The notes: generated from the letters alone by a model not told the origin. DNA of 64,000 nt from Gaiella occulta (GCF_003351045.1 NZ_QQZY01000003.1:62001-126000); one strand, 5' to 3'. Shown: positions 1 to 8,682, numbered from the stretch's first letter. Translations and numbers: made by a program.

Positions 1-78
1 TCGATGGTCGCGAACCTGCTCGCGGTCGGCGTGCTGCAGGCGATCCACGCCCGCGGCAGGCTCGCCGGTGCCCGCTGA
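1..78 (+). CDS. C-terminal end of a RodA/FtsW-type protein (partial)
   Basis: Only the last 25 codons are inside the window, in frame from base 1 and ending in TGA at 76-78. The residues SMVANLLAVGVLQAIHARGR resemble the last membrane helix and tail of SEDS glycosyltransferases (RodA/FtsW), where a GGSS motif precedes a helix with an N-L-x-A-x-G-L-L pattern. In other bacteria rodA commonly stands upstream of an RNase E/G gene and rplU-rpmA, which fits the genes that follow, so RodA is more likely than FtsW. The next gene starts inside the stop codon. The assignment rests on a very short stretch. Confidence 0.55.
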   Translation, partial: SMVANLLAVGVLQAIHARGRLAGAR

Positions 79-860
79 TGCCCTTCGGCGTCGGCATCGG
101 GCAGGTCGTCGCTGTCGTCCGCGACGCCCGCGGTTTCGAGCGGCATGTGGCCCGGGTCGCGCTCGCGGGCCCTCGCGCACGGGAGCTGGCGGCCGCCCTC
201 GCAGCCGGCGGCGACCCGGGCGCGGTTGCCGTCGAGGGAGATCCGGCGGCAGCGGCGGCCGCCGTGCGCATCGTCGACGGCGCGCCGACCGAGGCCGATG
301 TGGCTTTCCTGCGCCGCGCCGCGCGCGCCGGCGTGCCGCTGCTCGTCGTGGTCGGCCGCGAGGGGAGGCCGAGGACGGGCTCCGCCTCCCGTATCCCGTA
401 CGTCCTGCCCCAGGACACGATCGAGCTCGACGGTGACGGATCCCTGGCCGAGCGCGTCGCGCGCTCCCTCGCCCGCGCGGTCGGCGGCGGCGACGCCGCC
501 GCCCTTGCACGGCGCCTGCCTGCCCTGCGCCCGCACGTCGAGCACCGCCTCGTGCGACGTGCGGCGCTTGCCGGCGCCGCGGTCGCCGCCGCGCCCTGGG
601 TCGAGGAGGCCCATCTGCCGCTTCTGACGCTCGCCCAGGCGCGCATGCTGCTCGAGCTCGGCGTCGCGGCGGGCAGCACGCTGCCGCGCGACCCGCAGGC
701 GCTCGCGACGGCAGCGGGCCCGGCCGTGGCGGCCTCGTTCGGCACGGGTCTCGCGCTGCGCTCGCTCTACCGGCGGCTCCCGGTGCGTGGGCCGCTCGCC
801 GCCGCCGCTCTCGCCTACGCGGGCACGCGCGCGCTCGGCGAGCTCCGCACGCGCGTCTGA
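78..860 (+). CDS. DUF697-type helical protein
   Basis: A 260-residue protein whose ATG overlaps the preceding TGA by one base, so it is probably translationally coupled to the rodA-like gene. Residues 1-125 form an alanine-rich alpha/beta region without a P-loop that I can find. From about 175 onward there is a hydrophobic stretch followed by LPLLTLAQARMLLELGVAAG, which matches the usual DUF697 core (a pro-rich helix, then L-T-x-x-Q-x-x-M-L-x-x-I-A-x-x-Y-G), and a glycine/alanine-rich C-terminal helix pair. The biochemical role of DUF697 proteins is unknown; many are fused to GTPases. Its position suggests a cell-envelope role, but that is inference. Confidence 0.7.
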   Translation: MPFGVGIGQVVAVVRDARGFERHVARVALAGPRARELAAALAAGGDPGAVAVEGDPAAAAAAVRIVDGAPTEADVAFLRRAARAGVPLLVVVGREGRPRTGSASRIPYVLPQDTIELDGDGSLAERVARSLARAVGGGDAAALARRLPALRPHVEHRLVRRAALAGAAVAAAPWVEEAHLPLLTLAQARMLLELGVAAGSTLPRDPQALATAAGPAVAASFGTGLALRSLYRRLPVRGPLAAAALAYAGTRALGELRTRV

Positions 861-906
861 GGCGGTCTTCCGGGGCCGCGTCAGGGCCTCCGTCCGCCCC
901 GGGTCC

Positions 907-912
907 TAGGAT
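907..912 (+). promoter_or_regulatory. -10 box for the 948 gene
   Basis: TAGGAT lies 35 nt before the GTG at 948, with a strong ribosome binding site GGGAGGA at 934-940 in between, so this transcript would be leadered. No clear -35 is visible. Confidence 0.4.
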
Positions 913-947
913 CGCAGCCGACCCGACAGGCGAGGGAGGACGCGCAC

Positions 948-1142
948 GTGGCCGACAAGGAGCTCGCGGAGGAGTTGCTGCAAATCGAGGAGGCAGACGC
1001 CTGGTTCGAATACCTGGAGGCGACGCGCGGCCAGACGGAGGCGCGCTACGCCGAAGTCGAGCCGTGGGCGTGGGCCCGCCTCAACCAGCGACTCCGAGCG
1101 GTGGGCGCCCGGCGCTCCCGCCTGCGTCCCGCCGCCGCATAG
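948..1142 (+). CDS. small acidic conserved-type hypothetical protein
   Basis: A 64-residue protein starting at GTG 948, chosen because GGGAGGA ends 7 nt upstream. It is rich in Glu/Trp in the first 50 residues (DAWFEYLEATRGQ, EVEPWAWARLNQRL) and ends in a basic tail, so it is probably a small soluble helical protein. No family is recognised. It lies between the DUF697 gene and the RNase E/G gene. Confidence 0.6.
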   Translation: MADKELAEELLQIEEADAWFEYLEATRGQTEARYAEVEPWAWARLNQRLRAVGARRSRLRPAAA

Positions 1143-1211
1143 GCCCGTGTCCGGGTGCCCGCCCCGGGGCCGCCGTGCGACCGTCGTCTCAACGGAGGGC
1201 GGCGGCGCTGA

Positions 1212-1217
1212 TAGGCT
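1212..1217 (+). promoter_or_regulatory. possible -10 box for the RNase E/G gene
   Basis: TAGGCT sits about 110 nt upstream of the proposed TTG start and resembles the TAGGNT boxes seen before other genes here. The 187-nt gap 1143-1329 holds nothing else I recognise. Confidence 0.3.
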
Positions 1218-1329
1218 GCATGCGAGGCCCAGTTGAGCATGGCCATGGTTTTCGACATCCGCAGCGCGAGGCCGGCTTCCCGGTGGGATGCCCAGCGCCC
1301 GCGCGCGCTACAGCGAGGAGAAGCATTCT

Positions 1330-4300
1330 TTGCCCTGGTTCCGCAGGAGAAAAGCGAAGGTCGAGCAGGAGGCGCCACGGAGCGCTGTCACGGAGGCCGC
1401 CGCTCCGGCTGAGCCGGAGGAGGCCGACGAGCCCGAGGAGGCGACCGCGCCTGTTGCAGAGGGCGAGGCGCCGAAGAAGAAGCGACGTCGCGGCAGCCGC
1501 GGCGGACGCGGACGGAAGAAGCCGGGAGCGACGGCCGCGTCGGAGGGCAGCGAAGGCGACGCCGTGACGGTGCAGACGGTCGCGGCAAGGCCCGCCCGTG
1601 AGAAGCCCGAGCAGCCCCGCGAGAAGACGGAGCAGCGCAGCCAGCGCGCAGAGCGCGCCGCAGACCGGCGCCGTCAGGGCAGCCAGGGGAGCCAGCGCCG
1701 GCGGCAGCCGCCGCGCCGCGCGCCGCTTCCGGTCGCAAAGCGCGAGCTGCTGATCTCCGTCGACGTGGGCGAGCAGCGTGTGGCGGTGATCGAGGACGAC
1801 AGGGTCGCCGAGGTCTATCTCGAGCGGCCCGAGCGTCGCTCCATCGCCGGCAACATCTACCTCGGCGTCGTCGACAACGTGCTGCCCGGCATGGAGGCTG
1901 CGTTCGTCGAGATCGGCCTCGAGAAGAACGGCTTCCTCTACGTCGACGAGATCGTCGTGCCCGAGCTCGAGGGCAAGCGTCACCACGGCAAGAAGATCCA
2001 GGATCTGATCTCGCGCGGCGAGCAGCTGCTCGTACAGGCGGTGAAGGATCCGATGAAGACGAAGGGCGCCCGCCTGACGACCGAGATCTCCCTGCCGGGG
2101 CGCTTCCTCGTCTACGTCCCGAACGGCGAGGGCCTCGGCGTCTCGCGCCGCCTCGAGGATGCCGAGCGGGCACGCCTGAAGGAGATCATCAGGAGCCTCG
2201 ATGTGAAGGAAGGCGGCGTGATCGTGCGCACGGCCGCCGAGGGCGCCTCCGCCGAGGACATCGAGCGCGACCTCGTCTTCCTGCAGCGGCTGTGGAAGAC
2301 GATCCAGGCTCGTGCGAAGGGCGCCCGCGCGCCCGACCTCGTGTACCAGGAGGCAGAGCTGCCGCTGCGCATCGTGCGCGACCTGTTCGCCGGCGACTTC
2401 GTCTCGGCGCAGGTCGACAACGACCGCACGTACAAGCGGATCGTGAGCTATCTCAAGAAGACGTCGCCGCACATGGTCGAGCGCGTGCACCGCTACAAGG
2501 AGAGGGAGCCGCTGTTCGAGGCTTCCGGCGTCGACAAGGAGATCGCCTCGACGCTCGACCGCCGTGTCGATCTACCCTCCGGCGGCTACCTCGTGTTCGA
2601 CTACGCCGAGGCGTTCACCGTCGTCGACGTCAACACCGGCCGCTTCGTCGGCTCGCGCTCCAAGAGCTCGAGCCAGCGGCTCGAGGACACGATCACGAAG
2701 AACAACCTCGAGGCCGTCAAGGAGGTCGTGCGCCAGCTCCGTCTGCGCGACATCGGCGGGATCATCGTCATCGACTTCATCGACATGGCGAACCCGAAGA
2801 ACCGGGCATCCGTCGAGGATGCGCTGCGCGTCGAGCTCGAGCGCGACCGCACGAAGACCTACGTGGTGGAGATCTCGCCGCTCGGGCTCGTCGAGATGAC
2901 GCGGCAGAACGTCACCGACGGCCCGCGCGAGATCCTCACGCGCAAGTGCCCGACGTGCGCCGGCGATGGCATCGTCGTCTCGGATCAGACCGTCGCCATG
3001 CAGATCGAGCGCCGGTTGCGTGCGCTGGCCACCCCGGGCAGCCGCGTGCAGGCCTACAAGGTCGCCGTCCACCCGCGCATCCTCGCGCTCGTCGCCGGCG
3101 CGGGCGGCGCCCGTCTCAGCGCGATCGAGGAGGCCGCTCGCCGCAGCTTCTTCCTCGTTCCGGCCGGCGGGCACGTGCACACGGACCATTTCGACGTGCT
3201 CGCCGAGGGCAAGCTCGCCGACCTCCAGCCGGCCGCGCCGGTGGCGGAGGGAGACACGGTCGAGGTCAAGCTCGTCGAGGTCGGCCTGCACGACGCGACC
3301 GCCGCGGCCGGGAAGCTGGACGGCATCGACGTGATCGTCGCCGACGCGGCAAGGCTCGTCGGCAGGAAGGCCCCGGTCGTGATCGGCAAGGTGCTCGAGG
3401 GGCAGGCGTTCGCCACCCTCGCCGCCGAGGCTGCCGCCGAGGCCGCCGGCCCGATCACCTTCGAGAGCGAGGCCGAGAAGCCGACGCGCGCTCCGGCGCG
3501 GAAGAAGTCCGTGTCCGTCGAGGAGCCCGCGTCGAGCGACCTCTCCGACGGCGAGCTCGTCGAGGAGGACGAGCCCGCCGGCGCTGACGCCGAGCTCCGG
3601 TCGCACGAGGGAGGTGACGAGCACGGGGAGGGTGAGCTCGAGACCGGGCTCGACGGCGACGGCGTCGAGCGCCCGAAGAAGCGCACGCGCCGCGGCTCGC
3701 GGGGCGGCCGGCGGCGGCGCGAGAAGCCGGCCGGCGACGGCACCGAGGGCGCAGGCGACGACGGGGGGGCCGAGAGCGGGAGCGGGAGCGCCGACCTCGA
3801 CACGACCTCGGCGCTCGCGGAGGGGCCGGAGGCCGCTCCGCAGCAGCTTGCGTCCGCCCGGGACGAGGCCGCTTCCGTCGCGCCGTCGGTGCCCGCGCGT
3901 CGGCGGCGTGCGCCCAGGATCCACGTGCCCGACGATGGTCGCACGCCGATCGGCGTCGCGGACGTCGACGTGCTCCACGAGGCCGTCGCCGATGCCGTCG
4001 CGGAGGGTGCGGACGAGGCCGACGAGGCCGACGACGGTGCTGCCGACCGCGGCGTGCAGGCCCTCGCCGGCGACGTGCCGGCGAAGAAGCGGACGCGACG
4101 CGGGAGTCGCGGCGGCCGCAGCCGGGCAAAGCGGACTGCCGCTGCGGGTGTGGACGGCATCGAGGCGGACGGCGAGCCCGGCGTCGCGCCTGCGGCGAAG
4201 CCCGCCGGTGTGGAGCCCGTGGTCGGCGACACCGTTCTGGACGAGGCCGCGGCGAAGGACGAGATCGAGGACGAGATCGAGGCCGAGCCGGCTGCGGCTG

Positions 4301-4359
4301 CCGCACCCGACGGCTACGTGCCGATGTCGCAGTGGCTCGACGACTTCGACCGCAGGTAG
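1330..4359 (+). CDS. rne: Ribonuclease E/G family endoribonuclease with basic RG-rich tails
   Basis: Endoribonuclease for mRNA turnover and rRNA/tRNA processing. I prefer the TTG at 1330 (1009 residues) because GAGGAGAA lies just upstream; an in-frame ATG at 1288 would add 14 residues with no ribosome site. The S1-like RNA-binding domain starts near residue 136 (ELLISVDVGEQRVAVIE). The catalytic aspartates are in VDVNTG (Asp433) and VIDFIDM (Asp482), and the zinc-link cysteines in RKCPTCAGDG (Cys540, Cys543). Three copies of a [15 protein letters not shown] basic motif lie near residues 49-64, 783-794 and 919-930, in low-complexity acidic/basic arms that probably bind RNA or partner proteins. 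The last residues YVPMSQWLDDFDRR look like a short conserved tail. Confidence 0.93.
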   Translation: MPWFRRRKAKVEQEAPRSAVTEAAAPAEPEEADEPEEATAPVAEGEAPKKKRRRGSRGGRGRKKPGATAASEGSEGDAVTVQTVAARPAREKPEQPREKTEQRSQRAERAADRRRQGSQGSQRRRQPPRRAPLPVAKRELLISVDVGEQRVAVIEDDRVAEVYLERPERRSIAGNIYLGVVDNVLPGMEAAFVEIGLEKNGFLYVDEIVVPELEGKRHHGKKIQDLISRGEQLLVQAVKDPMKTKGARLTTEISLPGRFLVYVPNGEGLGVSRRLEDAERARLKEIIRSLDVKEGGVIVRTAAEGASAEDIERDLVFLQRLWKTIQARAKGARAPDLVYQEAELPLRIVRDLFAGDFVSAQVDNDRTYKRIVSYLKKTSPHMVERVHRYKEREPLFEASGVDKEIASTLDRRVDLPSGGYLVFDYAEAFTVVDVNTGRFVGSRSKSSSQRLEDTITKNNLEAVKEVVRQLRLRDIGGIIVIDFIDMANPKNRASVEDALRVELERDRTKTYVVEISPLGLVEMTRQNVTDGPREILTRKCPTCAGDGIVVSDQTVAMQIERRLRALATPGSRVQAYKVAVHPRILALVAGAGGARLSAIEEAARRSFFLVPAGGHVHTDHFDVLAEGKLADLQPAAPVAEGDTVEVKLVEVGLHDATAAAGKLDGIDVIVADAARLVGRKAPVVIGKVLEGQAFATLAAEAAAEAAGPITFESEAEKPTRAPARKKSVSVEEPASSDLSDGELVEEDEPAGADAELRSHEGGDEHGEGELETGLDGDGVERPKKRTRRGSRGGRRRREKPAGDGTEGAGDDGGAESGSGSADLDTTSALAEGPEAAPQQLASARDEAASVAPSVPARRRRAPRIHVPDDGRTPIGVADVDVLHEAVADAVAEGADEADEADDGAADRGVQALAGDVPAKKRTRRGSRGGRSRAKRTAAAGVDGIEADGEPGVAPAAKPAGVEPVVGDTVLDEAAAKDEIEDEIEAEPAAAAAPDGYVPMSQWLDDFDRR

Positions 4360-4387
4360 GGTCGGCTTTCGCTACAATTGCGAGGCT

Positions 4388-4409
4388 CGCGGGCGCCTGC
4401 CCGCGTTTT
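4388..4409 (+). terminator. intrinsic terminator or attenuator ahead of rplU
   Basis: A perfect 7-bp stem (CGCGGGC at 4388-4394 with GCCCGCG at 4399-4405, loop GCCT) is followed by TTTTC. It lies between the RNase gene and rplU, so it may end the upstream transcript or act as a leader attenuator for the ribosomal protein operon, where autogenous control by L21 leaders is known in other bacteria. Confidence 0.55.
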
Positions 4410-4448
4410 CCTCGTATGCAACCCGATCTCTCGAGAGCCTGATCTCCC

Positions 4449-4886
4449 ATGAGCTACGCGATCATCTCCCTCGGTGGCAAGCAGTACCGCGTCCGCGAGG
4501 GCGAACGGCTGCTCGTGGACAGGCTTGCGACCGAGGACGGCAAGACGTTCACGCCGGACGTGCTCCTCGTGGGCGGCGACGGCGGCACGCAGCTGTCGCC
4601 CGAGGACGTCACCGTCACGGTGAAGGTGGTCGGGCAGCAGCGCGGCCCCAAGATCCGCATCGGCAAGTACAAGAAGCGCACCGGCTACAAGCGCCACACC
4701 GGCTTCCGAGCGGCGCTGACCCAGATCGAGATCGAGTCGATCGGCGCCAGGGCCGCGCGCGCCGCGGCCGCGATGACCGGCACCGCACCCGCGCAGGAGA
4801 AGCCGAAGACGGCCAGGGCGCGTGCCGCCGCGCCGAAGGACGTCGACGCTCCGGCTGCCGAGCCGGTGAAGGAGGAGGAGAGCTAG
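4449..4886 (+). CDS. rplU: 50S ribosomal protein bL21 with C-terminal extension
   Basis: Component of the large ribosomal subunit that contacts 23S rRNA. Residues 1-103 are a standard bL21 (start MSYAIISLGGKQYRVREG, then KIRIGKYKKRTGYKRHTGFR). The protein is 145 residues long against the usual 100-105. The extra 40 residues are Ala/Lys/Glu-rich and look disordered. The stop codon is immediately followed by the rpmA ATG (TAGATG), so the pair is an operon. Confidence 0.96.
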   Translation: MSYAIISLGGKQYRVREGERLLVDRLATEDGKTFTPDVLLVGGDGGTQLSPEDVTVTVKVVGQQRGPKIRIGKYKKRTGYKRHTGFRAALTQIEIESIGARAARAAAAMTGTAPAQEKPKTARARAAAPKDVDAPAAEPVKEEES

Positions 4887-5144
4887 ATGGCGCACAAGAA
4901 GGGCCTCGGCTCCTCGAAGAACGGTCGTGACTCCGCCGCGCAGCGGCTCGGCGTGAAGATCTTCGCCGGCCAGAAGGTGAAGGCCGGCATGATCATCGTG
5001 CGCCAGCGCGGGACGAAGTTCCGCCCCGGGCCCGGTGCCGGCCTGGGACGCGATGACACCATCTTCGCCATGCGCGAGGGCGTCGTCGAGTTCCGCCGCT
5101 CGGGCGAGAAGCGGTTCATCTCGGTCAACGAGATCGCCGGCTGA
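4887..5144 (+). CDS. rpmA: 50S ribosomal protein bL27
   Basis: Large-subunit protein next to the peptidyl-transferase centre. The 85 residues begin [20 protein letters not shown], the classic form without the cleavable N-terminal extension found in Firmicutes, and contain the conserved [13 protein letters not shown] segment. It abuts rplU with no gap and is followed 55 nt later by obgE. Confidence 0.98.
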   Translation: MAHKKGLGSSKNGRDSAAQRLGVKIFAGQKVKAGMIIVRQRGTKFRPGPGAGLGRDDTIFAMREGVVEFRRSGEKRFISVNEIAG

Positions 5145-5199
5145 CGCCGGCGGCGCCTCTTCCAGCACGGAGCCTCGAGCGCCGGAGGCGGCGGAGACG

Positions 5200-6396
5200 A
5201 TGTTCCAGGATCGTGCACGCATACGCGTGAAGGCCGGTCGCGGCGGCGACGGCGGGCTCAGCTTCCGCCGCGAGAAGCACGTCCCCAAAGGCGGGCCCGA
5301 CGGTGGCGACGGCGGTCGCGGCGGCGACGTCGTGCTCGTCGCGGACGCCGACCTTCGTGATCTGTCGGCGTTCCACTCGAAGACGGTGTTCGACGCCCGG
5401 CGCGGTGGCAACGGCCGTGGCACCCGCAAGCACGGGGCCGACGGCGACGACGTCGTCCTCGCCGTACCCGTCGGCACGCAGGTCACCGACGTGGCGGACG
5501 GAACGCTCGTCGCCGACCTGGCGCACGCCGGCGCCCGGGTCGTCGTGGCGCGCGGCGGCTCCGGGGGGCGTGGCAACTCGAACTTCGCGACGCCGATCCG
5601 GCAGACGCCCCGCTTCGCGGAGACGGGCCTGCTCGGCGAGAGCCGCGAGCTCGATCTGCGCCTCAAGCTGATGGCGGACGCAGCCTGCGCCGGCCTTCCG
5701 AATGCCGGCAAGTCGTCGCTCCTGAGACGGCTCTCGAACGCGAGGCCGAAGGTGGCGGACTACCCGTTCACGACGCTGCAGCCGGTGCTCGGCACGGTCG
5801 ACGGCCCGGACGGGCGCCAGCTCACGGTCGCCGACGTCCCGGGCCTGATCGAGGGGGCGAGCGAGGGAATCGGCCTCGGCCACGCGTTCCTCGCCCACCT
5901 CGAGCGCGCGCGACTGCTCCTGCACGTCATCGACGCGTCCGAGGGTGACGCCGGCGAGCGCTTCCGCGTGATCGACGCCGAGCTCGCGCAGTACGGGGCG
6001 GGGCTCGACGAGCGCCCGCAGCTCGTCGTGCTGAACAAGGCCGATCTGCTCACGGAGCCGGCCCCGTTCGCTGTTGCCGACGAGAGGATCGTCGGCGTGG
6101 CGCGCGTCTCGTGCGCGACCGGGCAGGGGATCGACGATCTCAAGCGCATGCTCTTCGCGCTCTGTCCGGCCGTTCCGGAGCCGGACGTCGAGGTCGCGCC
6201 CGAGCTGCCGGAGTTCCTCGAGTACCGGCCGCAGCCGCCGCAGCGGCGCCGCTTCCGGGTGCTGCGTACCGACCGCGGCTTCCGCGTCGTCGGTGCTGCG
6301 CCGGAGGGCGCGGAGCTCGAGGAGGCGTTGCGCGCCGCGGGCGTCAGGAAGGGCATCGAGGTCGAGATCGGCGACGAGGTGTTCGAGTGGGAGTGA
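5200..6396 (+). CDS. obgE: GTPase Obg/CgtA
   Basis: Ribosome-associated GTPase for 50S assembly and stress control. The 398-residue form starts at ATG 5200 after a GGAG at 5193-5196; longer in-frame extensions overlap rpmA and are not credible. The glycine-rich Obg fold is present (VKAGRGGDGGLSFRREKHVP). The G domain carries GLPNAGKSS (G1), DVPGLIEGA (G3) and VLNKADLL (G4), and the C-terminal OCT domain ends FEWE. The following nadD start overlaps the end of this gene. Confidence 0.96.
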   Translation: MFQDRARIRVKAGRGGDGGLSFRREKHVPKGGPDGGDGGRGGDVVLVADADLRDLSAFHSKTVFDARRGGNGRGTRKHGADGDDVVLAVPVGTQVTDVADGTLVADLAHAGARVVVARGGSGGRGNSNFATPIRQTPRFAETGLLGESRELDLRLKLMADAACAGLPNAGKSSLLRRLSNARPKVADYPFTTLQPVLGTVDGPDGRQLTVADVPGLIEGASEGIGLGHAFLAHLERARLLLHVIDASEGDAGERFRVIDAELAQYGAGLDERPQLVVLNKADLLTEPAPFAVADERIVGVARVSCATGQGIDDLKRMLFALCPAVPEPDVEVAPELPEFLEYRPQPPQRRRFRVLRTDRGFRVVGAAPEGAELEEALRAAGVRKGIEVEIGDEVFEWE

Positions 6397-6962
6397 GAGG
6401 CGTCGGCATCCTCGGCGGGGCATTCGACCCGCCGCACGTCGGGCACGTGGCGCTCGCCGAGGAGGCGATCCGGCACTTCCGGCTCGAGCGGCTGCTCGTC
6501 CGCGTCGTCGCCGACCCCGGCCACAAGGACGTCGAGACCGCGCCACAGGTCCGCCTCTTTCTCGCGGAGCTCGCATTCGCGCCGCTCGAGGAGGCGGAGG
6601 TCGCGCTCGACCCGCACGGTCGCACGGTCGACTCGCTCGAGGCGCTCGGTCTCGACGACCCGCTCTTCCTGGTCGGCGCCGACGAGTTCGCGGCGTTCCC
6701 GACGTGGAAGGAGCCGGAGCGCGTGCTCGAGCTCGCCCGCATCGGCGTGGCGACGCGGCCGGGGACGGACCACGCGGCACTCGACGCGGCGCTCGGACGC
6801 CTGTCGCGGCCAGACCGGGTGGAGCTGTTCCCGATCGAGCCGCGCGACGTCTCGTCGTCGCGCGTCCGCGCCCGCGCGGCAGCCGGGGAGCCGCTCGACG
6901 GGCTGGTGCCGCTCTCGGTCGCCGCCGAGATCGAGCGCCTCGGCCTGTACCGGGGCTCGTGA
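6387..6962 (+). CDS. nadD: nicotinate-nucleotide adenylyltransferase
   Basis: Converts nicotinate mononucleotide and ATP to deamido-NAD in NAD biosynthesis. The nucleotidyl-transferase motif GGAFDPPHVGH is at the N-terminus and the second motif is DVSSSRVRARAAAG. I take GTG 6387, with GAGG at 6376-6379, which gives 191 residues and a 10-nt overlap with obgE; GTG 6393 is the alternative. The end overlaps rsfS by one base. Confidence 0.93.
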   Translation: MGVRGVGILGGAFDPPHVGHVALAEEAIRHFRLERLLVRVVADPGHKDVETAPQVRLFLAELAFAPLEEAEVALDPHGRTVDSLEALGLDDPLFLVGADEFAAFPTWKEPERVLELARIGVATRPGTDHAALDAALGRLSRPDRVELFPIEPRDVSSSRVRARAAAGEPLDGLVPLSVAAEIERLGLYRGS

Positions 6963-7369
6963 TGTCCGCGACGCGCGGCTATGCTTCGCGCACCCGACCG
7001 AGGACGCTGACCGACCTGACCCCACCCGATCTGGCCCGCCGTATCGCCGCTCTCTGCGAGGAGAAGCTGGCGGCTGACGTCGCCGTCCTCGACATGAGAG
7101 GGGTGTGCGACTACACCGATTTCTTCGTCGTCGTGACGGGTGCGAATCCACGCCAGACGAAGGCGATCCACGACGAGGTGCACCTGGTGCTGAAGCGCGA
7201 CCACGGCCTGCTGCCGCGCTCCATCGACGGCGCGCGCGAGGCGACGTGGATCGTCGCCGACTACAACGACGTCGTGCTGCACGTGTTCACGCCCGAGACG
7301 CGCGCCTTCTACCGGCTCGAGGACCTCTGGAACGACGTGCCCAAGCTCGAGGTCGCCGCCGGCGCCTGA
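6962..7369 (+). CDS. rsfS: ribosomal silencing factor RsfS
   Basis: Binds bL14 and blocks subunit joining when nutrients are scarce. The 135-residue protein contains DFFVVVTGANPRQTKAIHDEV and WIVADYNDVVLHVFTPETRAFYRLEDLWNDV, the standard RsfS/Iojap core. It has an unusual 20-residue Arg/Thr-rich N-terminal lead before the domain if ATG 6962 is used. That ATG overlaps the nadD stop (TGATG), so nadD and rsfS are coupled. Confidence 0.95.
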   Translation: MSATRGYASRTRPRTLTDLTPPDLARRIAALCEEKLAADVAVLDMRGVCDYTDFFVVVTGANPRQTKAIHDEVHLVLKRDHGLLPRSIDGAREATWIVADYNDVVLHVFTPETRAFYRLEDLWNDVPKLEVAAGA

Positions 7370-7448
7370 TCGTCGCCCCTGTAGGAGACCGTAGCGTCCG
7401 TTGGTGTTGCGGCCTACTGCTCGGATCTCGACCGCTGCTTCTACCTTC

Positions 7449-7474
7449 CTGCCGACCGGGTTGCCGGTTGGCAG
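7449..7474 (+). terminator. strong hairpin after rsfS
   Basis: An 11-bp stem with one G-U pair (7449-7459 with 7464-7474, loop GTTG). There is no T-run on the plus strand. It probably ends the obg-nadD-rsfS transcript. The rest of the 206-nt gap 7370-7575 shows only the tRNA promoter. Confidence 0.45.
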
Positions 7475-7556
7475 GCGATCCCTCTTCGCCTGGGTCCAGC
7501 CCGGAACAATCAGAGTCAGCTGGTCAACCGGGCCGACGACTTCGGGCTCGAGTCTC

Positions 7557-7562
7557 TACAAT
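7557..7562 (+). promoter_or_regulatory. -10 box for tRNA-Ala
   Basis: TACAAT, one base from consensus TATAAT, ends 13 nt before the mature 5' end of the tRNA. No clear -35 is seen. Confidence 0.6.
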
Positions 7563-7575
7563 CGAACGTGCTCGT

Positions 7576-7648
7576 GGGGCCGTAGCTCAGCTGGGAGAGC
7601 GCCAGAGTGGCACTCTGGAGGTCAGGGGTTCGATCCCCCTCGGCTCCA
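7576..7648 (+). tRNA. tRNA-Ala, anticodon GGC
   Basis: A 73-nt cloverleaf. The acceptor stem GGGGCCG/CGGCTCC contains the G3-U70 pair that is the alanine identity element. The anticodon stem CCAGA/TCTGG closes a seven-base loop GTGGCAC with anticodon GGC, reading GCC codons that dominate this GC-rich genome. The T-arm AGGGG-TTCGATC-CCCCT is standard. The 3' CCA is not encoded; the discriminator base is A. Confidence 0.97.
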
Positions 7649-7726
7649 TTCCGAAACCCGTCCTCGCGCGGCGGCTTTCTCGCTCGTTCGAACCGGCGCG
7701 CGGGCGGGTCTGCCGTCGCCGTCGCG

Positions 7727-7732
7727 TACGAT
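7727..7732 (+). promoter_or_regulatory. leaderless -10 box for the aldo/keto reductase
   Basis: TACGAT followed by exactly 6 nt and GTG 7739, so transcription would begin at the start codon. Confidence 0.6.
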
Positions 7733-7738
7733 CGCCGC

Positions 7739-8671
7739 GTGGAGACGATGCGCCTCGGCAGCTCCGACCTCGACGTCTCGCGGGTCGGCCTCGGCTGCAA
7801 CAACTTCGGCCGCAGGATCGACCTCGCGCGCACGCGCGAGGTCGTCGACGCCGCCGTCGACGCGGGGATCACCTTCTTCGACACGGCCGACATCTACGGG
7901 CTCGGCGACAGCGAGCGCTTCCTCGGCGAGGCGCTCGGAACTCGTCGCGACCGCGTCGTGGTCGCGACGAAGTTCGGCAACGACATGCAGGGGGCGAACG
8001 GCGACGGCCCCGGCGGCTCGCCCGCGTACGTGCGGCGGGCGATCGAGGCCTCGCTCGCCCGGCTTCGCACCGATTACGTCGACCTCTACTACTACCACCG
8101 GCCCGACGGCGTGACGCCGCTCGACGAGACCCTCGGCGCGATGCGCCGGCTCGTCGACGAGGGCAAGGTGCGCTGGCTCGGGCTCTCGAACGTCGACGCC
8201 GCGCAGATCGCAGCCGTGGCCGCAGGCGGGAGCCCGGTCGTCGCCGTGCAGAACTACTACAGCCTCATGTGGCGCGACGACGACGCCGAGGTGCTGCCGC
8301 TCTGTCTCGAGCACGGCATCGGCTACGTCCCCTACTTCCCGCTCGAAAGCGGCCTGCTCACCGGCAAGTACCGCCGCGGCGAGCCCGCTCCGGCCGGGTC
8401 GCGGCTCGAGGGCGTGGACGACGAGCGGCTCGCTGCCGAGCGCTTCGACCGCGTCGAGGCGCTCGAGGCGTTCGCCGTGCGCCGCGGCCACACGCTGCTC
8501 GAGCTCGCGATCGGCGGCCTCGCGTCGATCCCCGGCGTCGCCTCGGTGATCGCCGGGGCCACGAGCCCCGAGCAGGTCCGGGCGAATGCTGCCGCCGGCG
8601 ACCGGCATCTGAGCGCCGCCGAGCTCGGCGAGCTCGCGGCCCTCAGCGGCCGCCCGAGCGACGGGGCCTGA
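7739..8671 (+). CDS. aldo/keto reductase
   Basis: NAD(P)H-dependent carbonyl reductase of the AKR superfamily, cytosolic. The 310 residues form the (beta/alpha)8 barrel: a start MRLGSSDLDVSRVGLGCNNFG, the catalytic Asp and Tyr in FFDTADIYGLGDSERFLGEAL, the Lys in VVVATKFG, and YYYHRPD in place of the usual h-H-x-P-D. The C-terminal cofactor loop reads IPGVASVIAGATSPEQVRAN. The GTG at 7739 is chosen because a TACGAT box lies 6 nt upstream; there is no ribosome site, consistent with a leaderless message. The physiological substrate cannot be told from sequence. Confidence 0.9.
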   Translation: METMRLGSSDLDVSRVGLGCNNFGRRIDLARTREVVDAAVDAGITFFDTADIYGLGDSERFLGEALGTRRDRVVVATKFGNDMQGANGDGPGGSPAYVRRAIEASLARLRTDYVDLYYYHRPDGVTPLDETLGAMRRLVDEGKVRWLGLSNVDAAQIAAVAAGGSPVVAVQNYYSLMWRDDDAEVLPLCLEHGIGYVPYFPLESGLLTGKYRRGEPAPAGSRLEGVDDERLAAERFDRVEALEAFAVRRGHTLLELAIGGLASIPGVASVIAGATSPEQVRANAAAGDRHLSAAELGELAALSGRPSDGA

Positions 8672-8682
8672 CGTGGCGCTGC

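Noticed and set aside
1288-1329. ATG 1288 as start of the RNase E/G gene
   Set aside because: No ribosome site; TTG 1330 is correctly spaced from GAGGAG.
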